Source of the DNA: Cyanothece sp. BG0011
GTDB taxonomy: Bacteria; Cyanobacteriota; Cyanobacteriia; Cyanobacteriales; Microcystaceae
Assembly: GCF_003013815.1 (NCBI RefSeq)
Contig: NZ_PRLH01000047.1
Span: forward strand, 1-64,000
DNA: 64,000 bases
Reading direction: 5' to 3'
The position numbers and the translations under genes are program-made. Positions 41,601-48,626 of this stretch are shown in pieces. The notes under the pieces were generated by a model, which searched no databases, was not told the DNA's origin, and saw only the letters and a program-made list of their open reading frames with translations. Positions within the stretch are counted from its first letter, which is position 1, and every line of letters begins with the position of its first letter.

Positions 41601-43193
41601 AACGATATCTAAATCAATGCTTTTTTGACTGTCAATATCTATATATACTTGATACTTATTTGAATAAAGTTGTGAGTTAGTCTCATAGAAAGATTGATAA
41701 TTATTTAATGTTTTATTTAGTTGCTCTACAATCTCTTTATATGCTTCATTGTTGCTTAAAATCCTTATTAACTCTTCAGTAACTTTAATAACTTCCTGAT
41801 GTGACCATTTATAATCACTCTCTTTTTCAGAATTTAATTTAGTTAAGATTGCTTGTAAAGTAGTATATTGATTTTCAAAACTCGTTAAAGTTGAAATATG
41901 CTCAATTTTTTCAGTTAATAAATTAACCTGTTGTTGTTGAGTGGTTAAAACAGCGATCGCCTCTTCCAAACTATCAACAGATTCCCCTAACGCATCCGCA
42001 TAATTAACCTGCGCTTCTTGACGTGCGATCGCCTCTTGTAATTGAATTTTATCTAATAAATAAACCCCTTCAGGATCAGCTAAATTATCCTCTATATAAG
42101 TCTCTAATTCATTAACTGCTTCGGTGCGTTGTTTCGATAAATTCCAGACATCAACCGTCAACTGATGAGACTCTTTTAAATTCTCTAACCAAATAGCGGA
42201 TAAACCCTCTATTTCCTCTGCTAACTCGGCCCCTAAAATAACATAACCTTCAATACTATCCGTTTCTAAAGCAACCGTTACCGCGTCTTCTGATGCTGCT
42301 TGAGACTGTAAAGAAGTCAATCTATCTGAGACTATTTCCTCCCCTTCCACCGCTAAAATTTTCTGCCATAACTTCACCACTTCTGGGGTAGTTTCATCAA
42401 TAGTCCAATCTAAAAACCCTGTGACATCTTCCGTTAATAAATAATGATAGGTTGTCTCAAGCTCAGTTAATGCTGTCTCTGCTAAGGTTTCAGTATTTTG
42501 TAACTCTTCTAACTCAGTTTGTAGAGTAGATAACTTTTCATTAGCATTATTAACAATGGTTTCCTGTTCAACAATCTCCTGATTATTTAACCGCTCTAAA
42601 TCTTCTGTTTGCTGCTGTATTTGTAACTTAACTGACTCTAATTTTTGAGCCGTATCTAACCCACTCAAGGATAATAACTCTTGTTGTAAAGAATATCTCA
42701 AAATATGAGCATTTAACTCTTTTTGTAACGCATAAATTTGTTGTGCATTACTATTACTATCTTGACGCAGTTGTGATAATTCTTCCTCAGTATCAAAAAT
42801 GTCTTGTTTAATCTCATCTGCCTTAGCTTGAATAATTAACTTTTCCTGATCCGAAAACTTTTCAATCGACTCTTTTTGCTCCTCAAATATCTCTATCTCC
42901 TTGACTAAATCTGCTTTATCTGCTATTAATTTTTTTAATCTTTCCTCTTCAACCCAATAATAATCATCCGCAATAGTTAACCTCTCTTCAACCGTTTCTA
43001 TCTGAGAAGCTGTTACAGAAACATTCTTTTGTAACTTCTCATACTCATCTAAAAAGGTTTGAAAAGCAACATCAAAGGCAATTTTTAAAGAGTTAACTGC
43101 TGTTTCGTCATTTAACAAACCTAAACCCGTTAGAAACGCTGTTAAATCATAGTGTGACTGGGTTAATAATTCGATAGCTAATTTAGTGTTCAT
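32691..43193 (-). CDS. Giant mosaic secreted protein: coiled coils, C-type lectin, FG-GAP/VCBS repeats, lipase, RTX C-terminus
   Basis: 3500 aa, one frame. Residue map: 1-530 long coiled coils; about 545-670 C-type-lectin-like domain (WHAARNEGIAAGGHLVVINS, WIGLTDE, WIPGEPNN); about 700-775 helical; 780-1165 first FG-GAP/VCBS array (about 8 units with DFNGDGKTDLIVANENNDYH); 1230-1560 second array (about 6 units); 1580-2430 further Gln/Glu/Ala-rich coiled coils; 2440-2525 hydrophobic, Ala/Gly-rich stretch; 2780-2970 lipase domain with GHSLGAQ (Ser2853), GLDPASPGF (Asp2880) and ADHSVA (His2967); 3060-3170 Ca-binding DLDGNG/DINQDG motifs; 3270-3430 RTX nonapeptides (GNDTL, GGDGND). No signal peptide; type I secretion is inferred. 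A single 71-bp palindromic insert lies at about residues 1858-1882. Start 43193 is the natural end of open frame; no strong ribosome site. Confidence 0.82.
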   Translation of the reverse strand: MNTKLAIELLTQSHYDLTAFLTGLGLLNDETAVNSLKIAFDVAFQTFLDEYEKLQKNVSVTASQIETVEERLTIADDYYWVEEERLKKLIADKADLVKEIEIFEEQKESIEKFSDQEKLIIQAKADEIKQDIFDTEEELSQLRQDSNSNAQQIYALQKELNAHILRYSLQQELLSLSGLDTAQKLESVKLQIQQQTEDLERLNNQEIVEQETIVNNANEKLSTLQTELEELQNTETLAETALTELETTYHYLLTEDVTGFLDWTIDETTPEVVKLWQKILAVEGEEIVSDRLTSLQSQAASEDAVTVALETDSIEGYVILGAELAEEIEGLSAIWLENLKESHQLTVDVWNLSKQRTEAVNELETYIEDNLADPEGVYLLDKIQLQEAIARQEAQVNYADALGESVDSLEEAIAVLTTQQQQVNLLTEKIEHISTLTSFENQYTTLQAILTKLNSEKESDYKWSHQEVIKVTEELIRILSNNEAYKEIVEQLNKTLNNYQSFYETNSQLYSNKYQVYIDIDSQKSIDLDIVSDNKKEVQQKALSKGAKFSNVTGNYYFIGQSVNNWHAARNEGIAAGGHLVVINSWEEQRWLNQNFGYLTYWIGLTDEVAEGHWRWVNGEPITFTSWIPGEPNNKRNEDYAYSYGSGAWNDVDAITDWGGSKRGLIEINYSLFDRQIKEINDQAIANKSRVTDEIDALHDQGIKILINQTAEILRPLLIDKLDNEIINKTQDLVIEIDLSSEQQEQFIETNLQNYIKQKQDSINQLLIDDTAQFNQTSLWKNHGGTLREHQWRLADFNGDGKKDLIVVNQNNDYHVSISNRNGFNPTHLWLNHGGSLNTHQWQFGDFNGDGKTDLIVANENNDYHVSISQGNGFSTHLWQNHVGNLNTHQWRVGDFNGDGKTDLIVANENNDYYVSISQGNGFSTHLWKNHGGTLSEHQWRLADFNGDGKTDLIVANGNNDYHVSISNGNGFNPTHLWLNHGGSLNTHQWKFGDFNGDGKTDLIVANENNDYHVSISQGNGFVTHLWQNHGGSLKDHQWRLADFNGDGKTDLIVVNQNNDYHVSISQGNGFSTHLWQNHGGTLNTHQWNVHDFNGDGKTDLIVVNQNNDYHVSISQGNGFITYLWQNHGGNLKDHQWKLGDFNGDGKTDLIVANENNDYHVSLHNNEIVKNEVISKLQNLRVETAYLTLQAEQNPNKLQDYLEEYQIILNTKEQRLLSWENSNKPNTDATFSIKSFTPGTGYGVENNNYRYEAGDFNGDGKTDLVHFVNDSWRDGNGYIHVWFSKDDGTFDISYFDPSNYGVNNNHYRYEVGDFNGDGKTDLVHFVDDSWRGGNGYIHVWFSKGDGTFDISYFDPSNYGVNNNHYRYEVGDFNGDGKTDLVHFVDDSWRGGNGYIHVWFSKGDGTFDITHFDPDNYGVGVNNYRYETGDFNGDGKTDLIHFDVNNYVHLWHSNGDGTFSIKSFTPGGGYGVGVNNYRYETGDFNGDGKTDLVHFDVNNYVHLWHSNGDGTFSIKSFTPGGGYGVGVNNYRYETGDFNGDGKTDLVHFDVNNYVHLWHSNGDSKATIENDANTALNNLRNQYYPALSDATTLYNLQQQITDELTNSQQQLETLKAQIAQKQANATAALSQADWYEEQAAIHWDLSRKAGPTWTESRSYKKRGLFRSKRKWITITHVDHHWIIWDTYTKQATNLRKYAANLDQEVIDDTQQQNLTDELITQWQEANQAADEAELTLDQFIAELELLEAQRQLLPEQEAQLETFSDLLPTLKEQLAIAELAAEEAKATTTTELAEYDNSSEAYQTALNDVLEQKATLDTNTQNLLQQIANTRAWVEQQTLFLDTELSETIALQLQLQTQLDTIPPTPLTKGGDVSPLDKGGLRGDETKTIQLQQSIDLLNQKQIILTAQQTALTQKITLLEAQKTVVETEHQLLLATIDSPDSDYSNLEDQLLDAQNALAEVQKLAQQAEATSIALTASMEDLQAFLEVQNDQYLTEIQSKQSTLQDLLAATELKENYTLLATEKQLELNTLETQLQTRLIEATEAGSQEAAYLLEVASANNFATAAEIYYTDYRDLMSDTGGGCAGGIARPDDAVKADYYYNEMLKYRALQDQAQEQADQFTLVKEAAEDQIDLIQQQQAIAQTEFNEIQSNINNTQEDIETLQQQLNIAELRIDALEYLRNWTEQTLVQLLQVEQLNLAQATLEQEFATQRQLGIDETITAQFEKEQADIARDRAIATAKLEQLNQLQAEDALQQALNDLRSDLGLQPIEDIIQQAEYKGQLAGLLSELETIQTQPELPENIQTILAETTADIHDALQGKEAATIQENLLNTANALITEANELQTEIAKLDAEEEQLLGILKQSETDLQGATKALYDEIIISQELGEETDDINQEYLEVLYKIGYAEGAVDLSSELAKQSKDILNQIIDGRIQERKARKKAFVNELLGTVTLVLSVAAAVATAGASLAGTGAFLGVSGTTFSTVATTLKTIGASLSAVQSAYNGDIGGAIFNAGMAALGAAELGGFDLPDVGLTETVKELGFESFKGFETFADVQQFSSGIYNGYQAIDNGDGLTGFLSIVNAALPIGLPEYSYLSQAALSINSGVQLAEEDEWLAATANFVNASFLLGSNLSATFGDDFAVSEQLLNIISTTEFAINIVNGIETISDDGSLEGWLLGIQGIANGLTNYNEQQTTIDKLTNFKKQLLLQNILKQPDITNEEIQNLASEYGLENIFIRQEKNGQEQIYITEEFELNENNQGALITRGEIDPNKATILITFGWLNNVSPEWNFLVAELLENKYPNHNVIIGDWSELAQNVNYFIPASDTQLAGQEMAKKLHELKIDFSQLQIIGHSLGAQVAGAIGKYAKDNYTQVNTIIGLDPASPGFERNTLTFIPYSSDEGRLDKTDAENVILVRSDYDGLFPLGYTKPLGDQDIKITREVLDFYLKEDPSSQNPYLADNLSVGADHSVAYEFIMDALNQGFSLDTLDQFLQAKQEEITTETTYTTSNKNYLNSFKTIVNSDDITITYNNPLPSFLESSEYAFGSYQTNTNNIVPLDPIILDLDGNGLDLSELSTSTIFFDIDADGYAENTAWTTDGILTLDLNQDGTINNITEVFSEYFNDGSPTSGLDALATLDSNQNGIISATDTQFNQILVWQDINQDGISQPDELKTLTDHGITSINLNGITTETIQDGNIIKKRSIFNRNDGTSGEISDIAFLVTQTGFKVNQTDTGIEILAEDDTAVSLLIHETETDLTLNLADSNLQVAIGNIGNDTLYTTANDDIFLSGEAGNDTLVGNDGNDWLVGDEGDDRLQGNAGDDLLYIDAEDSFIDGGEGTDIAIVTTADAVTLDLGHTNLEMVIGNDGDDTFTHSGDDTVVMEGENGNDTLTGGSNDDVITGGDGNDMITGGLGGDILTGGNDADIFIYNSFNDSTTANPDRITDFERGDVIHFSNLPIDSFDDLKITIAEGQTTILVNNQDFAINLNNEITLTTEDFIFTIV
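37548..37618 (-). repeat. 71-bp C/G-run palindromic element within a coding region, in frame
   Basis: Two back-to-back hairpins (CCCCCCTTATCAAGGGGGG and CCCCCCTTAGTAAGGGGGG at 37561-37606) within longer outer runs of C and G. In the giant gene it encodes the Pro/Gly/Lys-rich string PPTPLTKGGDVSPLDKGGLR instead of coiled coil. The same run type appears inside the P-ATPase element at about 31210-31250. Confidence 0.8.
38512..39500 (-). repeat. FG-GAP/VCBS coding repeats, 53- and 57-residue units
   Basis: Three nearly identical 159-bp units (starts near 38512, 38671 and 38829) encode DFNGDGKTDLVHFDVNNYVH-type modules; three 171-bp units follow (39000-39400) with WFSKGDGTFDISYFDP. A second array of diverged 8 units with DYHVSISQGNGF lies at 39700-40860. 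Confidence 0.85.
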
Positions 43194-44028
43194 TATAATT
43201 AATTAACTTAAAAAATAAACAAAATATGTATAGATGTATTGAAACCTATACATGGGTTTAATCGTATTAAACCCCTACGTAATTAAAAAATATTAGGGAA
43301 CAAAAACAAAATACAACAAATAAACTGTGTTGAGATTAATAAGAAAATGTACTGACACGATAACACACTCTTATCAGTTTTTCCAGGTCACTTACGAACA
43401 TAATCTATCAGTAAATACACGGAAGATTAACAAATAAATTATAAAGTTTCTGTAAAGTAATTGTCCCTATTTTAAAGATTTGATGAAGCAAAATAGTGCA
43501 AATGCTGATCAATTCAACATTCCATAAATTCATCAATTATTAATTAACTATCCGTGAAATTACTGATAAATAGGTCACGGATATGATGATTGATATTTGT
43601 AGGGGTCAACGGCCGTTGACCCCTACTGTTATTTTTACTTTTTTGTCAAGAGTAGCTTTATATTCCTTTACAATAATTTAGTACACTTGGTCAAAAAAGT
43701 TTCGATTTTTCTAGCAAAAGAAGGGTTTTGTAGCGATCGCCGACTAACCTATAACGAAAAATTAGGAATATTTACAGCTATTTCAAAATTAGACAGACGT
43801 GCTGTAGATGTTTAATCTTGTTTATCATACCACAAGCCCGTAACTTCGTTGCTTATTGATAATAATTTTCACACATTGCGTAATGTTAAGAGAGTCAAAA
43901 TTTTTTATTTTGTATAATGTTTTTATTTTAAATAAGATTCACTTATTTTTTGTCGAGGGTAAGGTGGGCAAAAGGTAAAAATATGAGAGGAGGAGTAGAG
44001 ATAGGTTGAGTTTTGCCCACCCTACGAA
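43194..44028. other. Gene-free stretch with palindromic repeats upstream of the giant gene
   Basis: No reading frame called. It has the giant-gene promoter (minus) and three palindromes: ATGGGTTTAAT-CGT-ATTAAACCC (about 43253-43275), GTAGGGGTCAACGG-CCGTTGACCCCTAC (43599-43626) and GGTGGGCAAAA...TTTTGCCCACC (43963-44021). The region is AT-rich, and has one GCGATCGC near 43733. Confidence 0.6.
43599..43626. repeat. Perfect 28-bp palindrome, GTAGGGG family
   Basis: GTAGGGGTCAACGG followed directly by its complement CCGTTGACCCCTAC. Related GTAGGGG...CCC palindromes lie at 43253-43280 and 44790-44815, so this is a dispersed repeat rather than a single operator. Confidence 0.75.
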
Positions 44029-44493
44029 TTAATTAATATTTTGCCATTCTTCTGCTTCTGTAAATAACCTAAGATGCTTAAGATTGGTGGTACTAACAAC
44101 AATATATCTACCCGGAAACTTGTTAACTAATAATTGCCAATGAGCAGCAATGATGATATCAATATCTAACGAGTTATTGGCTGCGGTTGGGTTTCCTTGT
44201 AAACGAGAAGTTGACCAAATTTCTGCAGCTATATTAGCCACTTCTTCATCAACAATTAAAACATCAATAAACTGTCTTAAATTGTTCGCTTGATTTAGTC
44301 CTTCTGCATCATTTCCCTGTTTAACTGATAAAATTAAACTTCGTTTTAATTCATAAAAGCAAAGTTCTGAGGAAACAAAATAAACCCACCTTGCTAATAG
44401 ACGCTCAAACCAAACTTTGCATTGAACTGCATCTGGATGATCGTTAGGATTAGAAAGTTTACCTAAAATGTTAGTATCCAGAAAAATAATCAT
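44029..44493 (-). CDS. PIN-domain ribonuclease (VapC-like toxin)
   Basis: 154 aa PIN domain: N-terminal FLDTNILGKLSNPN with the first acidic metal-binding Asp (residue 6), a Glu in FYELKRSL (about 48), and later LDIDIIIAAH with two Asp (about 110). PIN nucleases cleave RNA and are commonly toxins kept in check by an antitoxin. Its start overlaps the end of the upstream 91-aa gene by four bases (ATGA overlap), an arrangement strongly indicating a toxin-antitoxin operon. Confidence 0.85.
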   Translation of the reverse strand: MIIFLDTNILGKLSNPNDHPDAVQCKVWFERLLARWVYFVSSELCFYELKRSLILSVKQGNDAEGLNQANNLRQFIDVLIVDEEVANIAAEIWSTSRLQGNPTAANNSLDIDIIIAAHWQLLVNKFPGRYIVVSTTNLKHLRLFTEAEEWQNIN

Positions 44494-44765
44494 TTTTGAT
44501 CAAATAACTTTCTATTGCGATATGTGTCAATGGTTTCTTCTACCATTTTCCATGCTTCTAACTCTTTTTGTTTTTCTTCTGGTGTTAAATTTTCTTGACG
44601 CTGTGTCGCTTTTTCCCTCCATTTTCGCATCATTTCGATTCCTTCTTGATTAATTCTAATTTGTTCTTCTCTTGTGCGTCCATAATGTTTCATTTCCGGG
44701 AGTAATTCACCCACAGGTTCGGGGTATTCTTCGTGATCGAGATTAGAATGGGGTTTATGTTGCAT
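44490..44765 (-). CDS. Putative antitoxin partner of the PIN toxin
   Basis: 91-aa, very charged protein: N-terminal MQHKPHSNLDHEEYPEPVGELL and then a helix-rich, Glu/Lys/Arg-rich rest (REEQIRINQEGIEMMRKWREKA). I recognise no MraZ/AbrB, RHH or HTH DNA-binding motif. Position, four-base overlap and strand make it the presumed antitoxin. It may neutralise by wrapping the PIN domain. Its gene begins next to a GTAGGGG palindrome at 44790-44815. Confidence 0.6.
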   Translation of the reverse strand: MQHKPHSNLDHEEYPEPVGELLPEMKHYGRTREEQIRINQEGIEMMRKWREKATQRQENLTPEEKQKELEAWKMVEETIDTYRNRKLFDQK

Positions 44766-44789
44766 CTTTAATCACCTTGAATAAAGTCC

Positions 44790-44815
44790 GTAGGGGCTTA
44801 ATAATATTAAGCCCT
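44790..44815. repeat. GTAGGGG-type palindrome upstream of the toxin-antitoxin pair
   Basis: GGGCTTAAT (44794-44802), three-base loop, ATTAAGCCC (44806-44814), preceded by GTAG. The same family as 43253 and 43599. It lies between the antitoxin start and the acetyltransferase stop, so it could end transcription from the acetyltransferase gene. Confidence 0.6.
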
Positions 44816-44839
44816 TATCATGATTATATCACCAATCTA

Positions 44840-45814
44840 TTAAGAGGATTTAAACAAAGGTTTTCCGTCAGGCGATCGCTTAATAGTTCCATCTTTATTG
44901 GTATCAACTTCTGCAAATAAATAGTTACCTTGATCATTTTTTTTCAAAATTAACTTATCTCCGAAACGTTCATATAAAGGAGGACAAAAAACAGGTATTC
45001 CTTGATATTCGACGATGTTATTATTGTTATCTAACAAAACGGGACAAGTAACTAAGTTTCCCTCGGCATCGAAAACCCATTCTTGACTTTGAGGATCTCG
45101 TAATGGCGTAGGATATATCGGTAAACCATTACTACTTTTTAAAGTCTCTCCTAACTGATTTTTAACTGAGTGTAAAAAGACCTGTTTTCCTTGGGGGTTA
45201 ATAATAGGTTGTTGTGTTTTAGGATCTCGTAAAGGAATCATTGCAGGTTGTGGCATTTGAACCGCTATATTTTCAGATATAGGGTTTTGTAAGGGAGGTA
45301 AATCTTGATCGCTGATGTCATAATGTTGGCTGTATTGAATGGCTGCTTTTTTAAACCCAAACCTTTCAAGTAACTTTTGAACCCCAGTTTGTTCAATACT
45401 AATCAGTAAATCAAGATCACTAAGTTTCAGTTTTTCAGCCAAAGTGATCGCATTTTCAACTAATAAAGTAATGGCTTCAGGTTTACGATGTTGTGGTTGA
45501 ATATACATCCCCATTGCTCCACCCATACGACGAGGCAAAAAAGGGCTATCATTAACATCTTCATAGTCTAAACTAGGGGTTTCATCGTGAACATAAGTGA
45601 ATAAAAACCCGACAATATCCTGGGTTTCTTCATACTCCAACAGAAAACTATAGATAGATGGGGAGGCTAATTTTTTCTTGACATAAGATAGGTAGTCAAA
45701 ATGGGATTTGAGAATTAGGGAAGGATCATATTTGGTTCTTTGTTGAAGAAAACTTTGCCAAAGAGGAGCGATGGCGGTAGCATCTTTAAGAGTTCCTCGT
45801 CGTTGCTGATACAT
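44840..45814 (-). CDS. GNAT-family N-acetyltransferase with C-terminal repeat domain
   Basis: 324 aa. Residues 1-160 form a GNAT fold: RGTLKDATAIAPLWQSFLQQR, then MGGAMGMYIQPQHRKPEAI carrying the acetyl-CoA loop region (QPQHRKPE), and VQKLLERFGFKKAAIQYS. The remaining half is not GNAT. It has strings such as PLRDPKTQQPIINPQGKQVFL and PLRDPQSQEWVFDAEGNLV, which are related copies of a Pro-rich beta motif. The substrate is unknown. Confidence 0.75.
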   Translation of the reverse strand: MYQQRRGTLKDATAIAPLWQSFLQQRTKYDPSLILKSHFDYLSYVKKKLASPSIYSFLLEYEETQDIVGFLFTYVHDETPSLDYEDVNDSPFLPRRMGGAMGMYIQPQHRKPEAITLLVENAITLAEKLKLSDLDLLISIEQTGVQKLLERFGFKKAAIQYSQHYDISDQDLPPLQNPISENIAVQMPQPAMIPLRDPKTQQPIINPQGKQVFLHSVKNQLGETLKSSNGLPIYPTPLRDPQSQEWVFDAEGNLVTCPVLLDNNNNIVEYQGIPVFCPPLYERFGDKLILKKNDQGNYLFAEVDTNKDGTIKRSPDGKPLFKSS

Positions 45815-45930
45815 TTGTTAATTACGGATTAATGATTACAGTTTCGTTTTTACAAAACATTTCACGAGAATCTACAGTTAATCAACAAAATAAGTCAAGA
45901 GCAGAAAATAACTGGTTAAAGAATAACTGT

Positions 45931-46359
45931 TCACTCCAATTTAGCTAAAAGTCTGAGGACAATCAATGCCACTATAGTGCCTGTTATCCCTAATAACCAC
46001 AAACCACAACCCATGGCCGTCCCTAAAGCGGATGATACCCAAATAGCGGCCGCAGAAGTCAAACCATGAACCCTCGAACTCCGTAAAATAGTTCCTGCAC
46101 CGATAAAACTGACCCCTCCAATAATTCCAGAGATGGTTCGTCCGAGAATGTCTGGGTTTTGTTGAGCAGCACCGAGTTGAATCGGAATGAGAACAAACAT
46201 AGCCGCCCCAAAACTGACTAAAATATGAGTCCGCAAACCAGCAGCTTTATTTTTGGTTTCCCTTTCTGTGCCGATAATAGCCCCGGCTAACAAGGCTAAA
46301 CCCAAGCGAGCAATCAGAGTTAATTCGTTAACAGGAGCAAAAGCAGAGGGTTCGGACAA
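45931..46359 (-). CDS. MgtC/SapB family membrane protein
   Basis: 142-aa MgtC-type protein with about four membrane helices: LIARLGLALLAGAIIGTERETKNKAAGLRTHILVSFGAAMF, the family signature (GLRTH, ER..K.AGLRT), and FIGAGTIL. MgtC proteins affect magnesium homeostasis and growth in low magnesium or in virulence, not transport as such. It follows the MscS-like gene (23 bp downstream, same strand), so they may be transcribed together. Confidence 0.9.
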   Translation of the reverse strand: MSEPSAFAPVNELTLIARLGLALLAGAIIGTERETKNKAAGLRTHILVSFGAAMFVLIPIQLGAAQQNPDILGRTISGIIGGVSFIGAGTILRSSRVHGLTSAAAIWVSSALGTAMGCGLWLLGITGTIVALIVLRLLAKLE

Positions 46360-46382
46360 TGGTTTTAATCCTCATATTTAAA

Positions 46383-47276
46383 CTATTCTAATGCTGTATT
46401 TTCCATCTCAAAGATACGGGGATAGGTTAATTTATGTTTAGCAAAGGCTTCTTTTGCCCTGGTGGTTAAATCCGTTTTGTAAATAAATTCATCCCTTGCG
46501 TCTAAAGGATAGGATTTGAGCTTAAATAAAGTTCCCCAAGGTTTTTCTTCAATAATGACTAAAATGGGTAATTTTAAAGCAGTATATTTGCTAGTATGGG
46601 CAACCCGATAGAGGAGTTTCTGCACTACATTAACATCGGTTTCGTGAGCAAAATAAAACTCCGTCACGACTTGCGCTTCTAAGGCTCCTGCATTGGCATT
46701 AGACACTGCTTCTGTCCAAATTTTATTATGGGGAATGGTGACTAAATTATCATCGGGGGTTTGTAGTTTAATGGCTCGAAGACCATAACTAATAACTTCA
46801 CCATAATGGTCTCCTATTTTAACACGATCGCCCACATCATAGGGGGATTCAAACAAACCCACAATGCCAGCAATAATAGAACTAGCATAGTCTTTAAAAG
46901 CAAAACCCAAGGCCACTGCCACGGTCCCGGTTACAGCAATAATATTGTCTCTTGATAGATGAAAAAAGAGATTCATCAGAATGATAACGGTGATGACTAA
47001 GACAAACATTCTTAAGAAAGGTAAAAATTGCTTGACTCTCAAACGCCATCGTTTGGCAATTCTTTCTGATAACCAAAGAATGAGTTTATCGACAATTTTT
47101 AAAAGGGAATAAGCACTAACTAAAATCAATATTCCCTGAATGACTTTATTGATAGTAAGTTCGGAAATAATATCGTTGTCTGAGTTATCTTGAATTTCAC
47201 TCAAAGATGATTGTGCTAACCAATAGAGTTGATAATTAATTTGAATTAGGAAATGATTCATGGTTTTATTCTCCAT
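46383..47276 (-). CDS. Mechanosensitive ion channel (MscS family)
   Basis: 297 aa: three or more N-terminal hydrophobic segments (KVIQGILILVSAYSLLKIVDK, MFVLVITVIILMNLFFHL, then the pore helix GTVAVALGFAFKDYASSIIAGIVGLFES), the MscS beta domain (YDVGDRVKIGDHYGEVISYGLRAIKL) and a C-terminal alpha-beta domain. Opens with membrane tension to release osmolytes. The first 11 codons overlap the stop of the upstream gene by 11 bases, so the two are transcribed together and translation may be coupled. Confidence 0.92.
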   Translation of the reverse strand: MENKTMNHFLIQINYQLYWLAQSSLSEIQDNSDNDIISELTINKVIQGILILVSAYSLLKIVDKLILWLSERIAKRWRLRVKQFLPFLRMFVLVITVIILMNLFFHLSRDNIIAVTGTVAVALGFAFKDYASSIIAGIVGLFESPYDVGDRVKIGDHYGEVISYGLRAIKLQTPDDNLVTIPHNKIWTEAVSNANAGALEAQVVTEFYFAHETDVNVVQKLLYRVAHTSKYTALKLPILVIIEEKPWGTLFKLKSYPLDARDEFIYKTDLTTRAKEAFAKHKLTYPRIFEMENTALE

Positions 47277-48453
47277 TCATAATAAAATTATTACTCGATA
47301 ATTTTTGTTTTAATTTAGGATAATGATAAGGATTAATGGTTAACATTTGATTATGCTTTTGAATCAGCCCTTGACGGCGTAAAACTTGTACTTTTCCCGT
47401 TACTTCTCCTTTGTCATCTCCTAAACTTTCTGCTAAATCTGATAAGGTTAAACTGCCATGTAATAATAAGGAATATAAAATGTATTGCTCAGGAAAATTT
47501 ATCAAAGGTAAGTCAGATAATTCGGGATAGTTGGTTAGTAATTTCTCTTCAGTTTCTTCTGATTCTTCTCCTTCTTCTGTTTCTTTTTTTTGATAGATAG
47601 AATTGAGAAAAAGCTGTGCAGTAACAATACTTCCTCCCTCAGAAATATCGGCTAAATGCTCAAAATATTTTTTCCAATCGTCTTGATTCGTTTCTCCTGT
47701 ATCTTCTAAAATTTGTTGTTCTATTTTAAATTTATCTAAGCCAATATCAAAGGATTCAATAATAGGATTCAGCCACTCTTGTAACGTTTCTGGAGAAAGT
47801 TTAGGTAAGACAAAAACTTCACCACAAAAAGCAGAAATATTGCTCACTAAATTTAAATATTGCCAACTCACTTCATTAGCCCCAATAATCCAAAAACGCT
47901 GTTGTGGATGTTGACAAAACAAAGATTGTAAATATTCAATGGTATCTAATCCTTCTACAGAACGAAGAAAACAAAAATCAAGATTAGGAATAACAAATAT
48001 TTCTGAAATATCCTGTTTAGTTTTTATATTTTGCTCCTGTTCTTGTAAAAAATCTTCTAAAATAGAGACAATACGCTTCATATCAGTGGGTCTACCATCT
48101 AAAGGTAACACCTTGATAACTATTTGTTTTTGTAATGACCATTGTTTGATGCTATCTGCTATTAGAGGAGAAACAGCAGTAACGGGACTACTTAAGATAA
48201 CCACTGAGTTATCTGCAGTTTCTGGATTATTTAACCAACGTTCAAAAGCATTATCGAGGGTTTCTATAATAGCTTCTTCTTCTGTCGGATTATTATCTAA
48301 ATGATTAATTTTGTCTTGTATTTGTTGTTTGATATTGGCTGGTAATTCACGGGGTGACGGTTTGGGTTTTGGGATATGATTAGAGTCTTCTGTTTTCCAA
48401 GAAAAGAGAACATTGGACTGTTTAATCAGCCAATTTTGCAGTTTTGCAAGCAT
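47266..48453 (-). CDS. Uncharacterised ATPase-like protein with C-terminal winged helix
   Basis: 395 aa. The middle resembles an AAA+/P-loop layout but the Walker A-like site VVILSSPVTAVSPLIADSI lacks GxxxxGKT. Walker B-like strings are EIFVIPNLDFCFLRS and RFWIIGANEVSWQYL. The C-terminus (about 320-385) has a winged-helix motif, LLLHGSLTLSDLAESLGDDKGEVTGKVQVLRRQGLIQ, of the MarR/ArsR type. An acidic low-complexity run EEGEESEETEEKL sits in between. Overlapping mechanosensitive-channel gene suggests a joint function. I do not recognise the family with confidence; sensor or regulator is a guess. Confidence 0.6.
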   Translation of the reverse strand: MLAKLQNWLIKQSNVLFSWKTEDSNHIPKPKPSPRELPANIKQQIQDKINHLDNNPTEEEAIIETLDNAFERWLNNPETADNSVVILSSPVTAVSPLIADSIKQWSLQKQIVIKVLPLDGRPTDMKRIVSILEDFLQEQEQNIKTKQDISEIFVIPNLDFCFLRSVEGLDTIEYLQSLFCQHPQQRFWIIGANEVSWQYLNLVSNISAFCGEVFVLPKLSPETLQEWLNPIIESFDIGLDKFKIEQQILEDTGETNQDDWKKYFEHLADISEGGSIVTAQLFLNSIYQKKETEEGEESEETEEKLLTNYPELSDLPLINFPEQYILYSLLLHGSLTLSDLAESLGDDKGEVTGKVQVLRRQGLIQKHNQMLTINPYHYPKLKQKLSSNNFIMNGE

Positions 48454-48626
48454 TGTTAGATTTGCATGGATAATAATTTATCTCTACTATACTCAAATCT
48501 TATAGCTTATTTAGGGACTCATAAAAAACTTTTTAGCTCGAAGTCTAAATATTTGTTACATTAAACAACAAACTTATTTCTACCCAACACACACCAACCC
48601 ACCTTTTCAGTGGGTTCAATTGCTCT

